Shown: piece after piece, positions 63,201 to 64,000 of the stretch | Numbering within the stretch: the first letter of the stretch is position 1 | Layout of the letters: each line of letters opens with the position of its first letter | Notes under the pieces: model-generated | The model's database searches: none | What the model was told of the DNA's origin: nothing | The model's input: only the letters and a program-made list of their open reading frames with translations | Position numbers and translations under genes: made by a program | From: Diplosphaera chodatii | Taxonomy: Eukaryota; Chlorophyta; Trebouxiophyceae; Prasiolales; Stichococcaceae | Length of the DNA stretch: 64,000 nt | Direction of reading: 5' to 3' | Assembly (NCBI GenBank): GCA_032358165.1 | Contig: JAALGY010000052.1 | Span: 2,542,001 to 2,606,000, forward strand

Positions 63201-64000
63201 CGCTGCCGCAACCGCAGCGCTACCTACCGTTGGATTTGGCTGGATGCCGATGCATATGCCATGCTTCCTGCAAAGGATCTGCTGGACGCGCACCTGCGAG
63301 GCGCAGCAGGGCGCACAGCGCTGCAGCCCGTGATCGGCGGCCGCTTTGCACAGCAGGCACGCTGTGCTGTCTATTTTCTGGAACTCCTACCAATAACTCA
63401 TACAAAGCAATGTGCAACCAAGCCTCCTCTGCACTGGGACGTTTCAAGGTGCTCAGAGGTGAGCTATCTGGCTGTCAACCTGCTAATGATCTCGTGTTGT
63501 GTCCCCGCAGATCATCTGCAAGAGCGTGCCGCACCGCAGCGAGAAGGAGGAGGAGTTCTACCAGATCTCGCTGGACGTGCGCGGGAAGGCCAGCCTGGAG
63601 GAGTCGCTGGACTTTTACGTGCAGGGGGAGCTCATGGAGGGCGACAACCAGTACTTCTGCGAGGACGTGGGCAGGAAGGTGGGGTACACTGACAACATGA
63701 CTAAACCCAGCATATTACCATTCTGTTTGCGAGCTCATGGAGGGCGACAACCAGTACTTCTGCGAGGACGTGGGCAGGAAGGTGGGGGTGGCACTGTTAT
63801 AGGGTTTTGGGGTCACCCCGACCCGGGCATGCCGATTTGTGGGGTTCTGTGACAGGGTTGCTGTTGTGCACGTGTCCACATCAGAGTCATGCAAGCTGCT
63901 GCGCAGCATTCGGCAACGGGCGGCTGCACATTCATCAACCGTTCGTGCAGCTGCCTGTAGTTGAAGACAACAATGAGCTTACACTGCGGCTTACAGACAT
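51257..64000 (+). CDS. giant ubiquitin hydrolase of the USP9X/FAF family, 5' and middle part
   Basis: Cysteine protease removing ubiquitin, with the catalytic domain near the end of a very long helical-repeat protein; the 3' end is outside the window. About 30 exons. N-terminal part: acidic start (MADSVWSEGLDDSDD), KWESTLTRQLITEAVPFAFE, LNYFLEKEGLVNAERLVHRG, MPYFHSSKLAEEIKE, LHRAYIQTLLKKVLFARQLA, VQWLQRGEVLPTLLRANLHT. Middle: VSFLWQLVLDASEAVSAEAR (57466-57607) and a ubiquitin-like segment (about 58079-58812, VRIIVSGTEFRNDAAQLRDH). Catalytic domain from 62455: GYVGIRNGGATCYMNSVFQQ with the nucleophile Cys at 62501-62503, LFMQPSIRRLIL, then IFGHLALGQNEAVNPRSFWR and NVREHQDAYEFFTRLQ (62924-63065), DLLDAHLRGAAGRTALQPVI with GGRFAQQ (about 63280-63356), and ISLDVRGKASLEESLDFYVQ (63511-63678). 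The His/Asp box must lie downstream. The intron at 63357-63510 begins with GC. A Met at 51203 is a possible upstream start, but 51257 has the better context. Confidence 0.9.
56197..56218. repeat. 11-base tandem repeat, two copies
   Basis: GGTTAGTTCAT is repeated head-to-tail in an intron of the USP gene, between the exons ending near 56096 and beginning near 56240. Confidence 0.8.
63357..63510 (+). other. GC-AG intron in USP gene
   Basis: The conserved catalytic-domain join GGRFAQQ to IICKSVPHR needs phase 0 on both sides. CAGCAG is followed by GCACGC and the acceptor is CCCCGCAG; no GT near the donor would keep the frame. Confidence 0.75.
63628..63787 (+). repeat. exact 57-base direct duplication of exon end plus 5' splice site
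   Basis: The sequence coding ELMEGDNQYFCEDVGRKV followed by the splice donor AAG|GTGGGG occurs at 63628-63684 and again at 63731-63787, separated by 46 unrelated bases. The first copy is the end of the conserved USP exon; the second lies in the following intron. It preserves the donor, so two equivalent donors compete in cis. Confidence 0.95.

Noticed and set aside
1..64000. CRISPR array, prophage, integron or transposon
   Set aside because: No regular spaced repeats, terminal inverted repeats, transposase, integrase or reverse transcriptase signatures were found, and the DNA is eukaryotic nuclear in character.

Overview
The window is nuclear DNA of a GC-rich green alga, most likely a chlorophyte of trebouxiophyte type (inference). 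Every gene is cut by many introns of about 100-400 bases with GT-AG and occasional GC-AG borders. TAA, TAG and TGA act as ordinary stops. Several products are plastid or plant-type proteins: redox-regulated chloroplast FBPase, plastid-type BCAT with a transit peptide, a BOR1-type transporter, and TAF1 with a ubiquitin-like domain. No bacterial operons, rRNA, confident tRNA, CRISPR array or intact transposon was seen.

Layout: the 3' part of a LETM1-like gene (+, 1-1930) converges on a 17-exon BOR1/SLC4-type borate transporter (-, 2527-8238). That gene is head-to-head with a very large TAF1 gene (+, 9019-22342), which ends in a bromodomain followed by a CW-type zinc finger. Next come two tandem paralogues with a Tic22-like core (-, 22638-25940 and 26634-29162), the second carrying an apparent frameshift. 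They are followed by an unidentified gene (+, 29799-31267), a long low-complexity, coiled-coil, probably membrane-anchored protein (-, about 31909-37582), BCAT (-, 38283-41152) and an unidentified, apparently frameshifted gene (-, about 41938-43760). Chloroplast FBPase (-, 45081-48324), an Abraxas/BRISC-type scaffold (-, 48784-50626) and a giant USP9X-like deubiquitinase (+, 51257 to beyond the window end) complete the set.

The genes do not form one pathway. Themes are plastid metabolism and import (FBPase, BCAT, Tic22-like pair), transcription initiation (TAF1) and ubiquitin removal, where the Abraxas-like gene and the USP share one divergent intergenic region. The most striking observation is the in-frame, phase-consistent join of a CW finger to TAF1. 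GC-AG introns at four sites are each forced by conserved protein motifs. An exact 57-base duplication copies the end of a USP exon together with its 5' splice site.

Exon borders were read by eye from splice consensus, reading phase and family conservation. Those of LETM1, BOR, FBPase and the TAF1 C-terminus were phase-checked; others are approximate.
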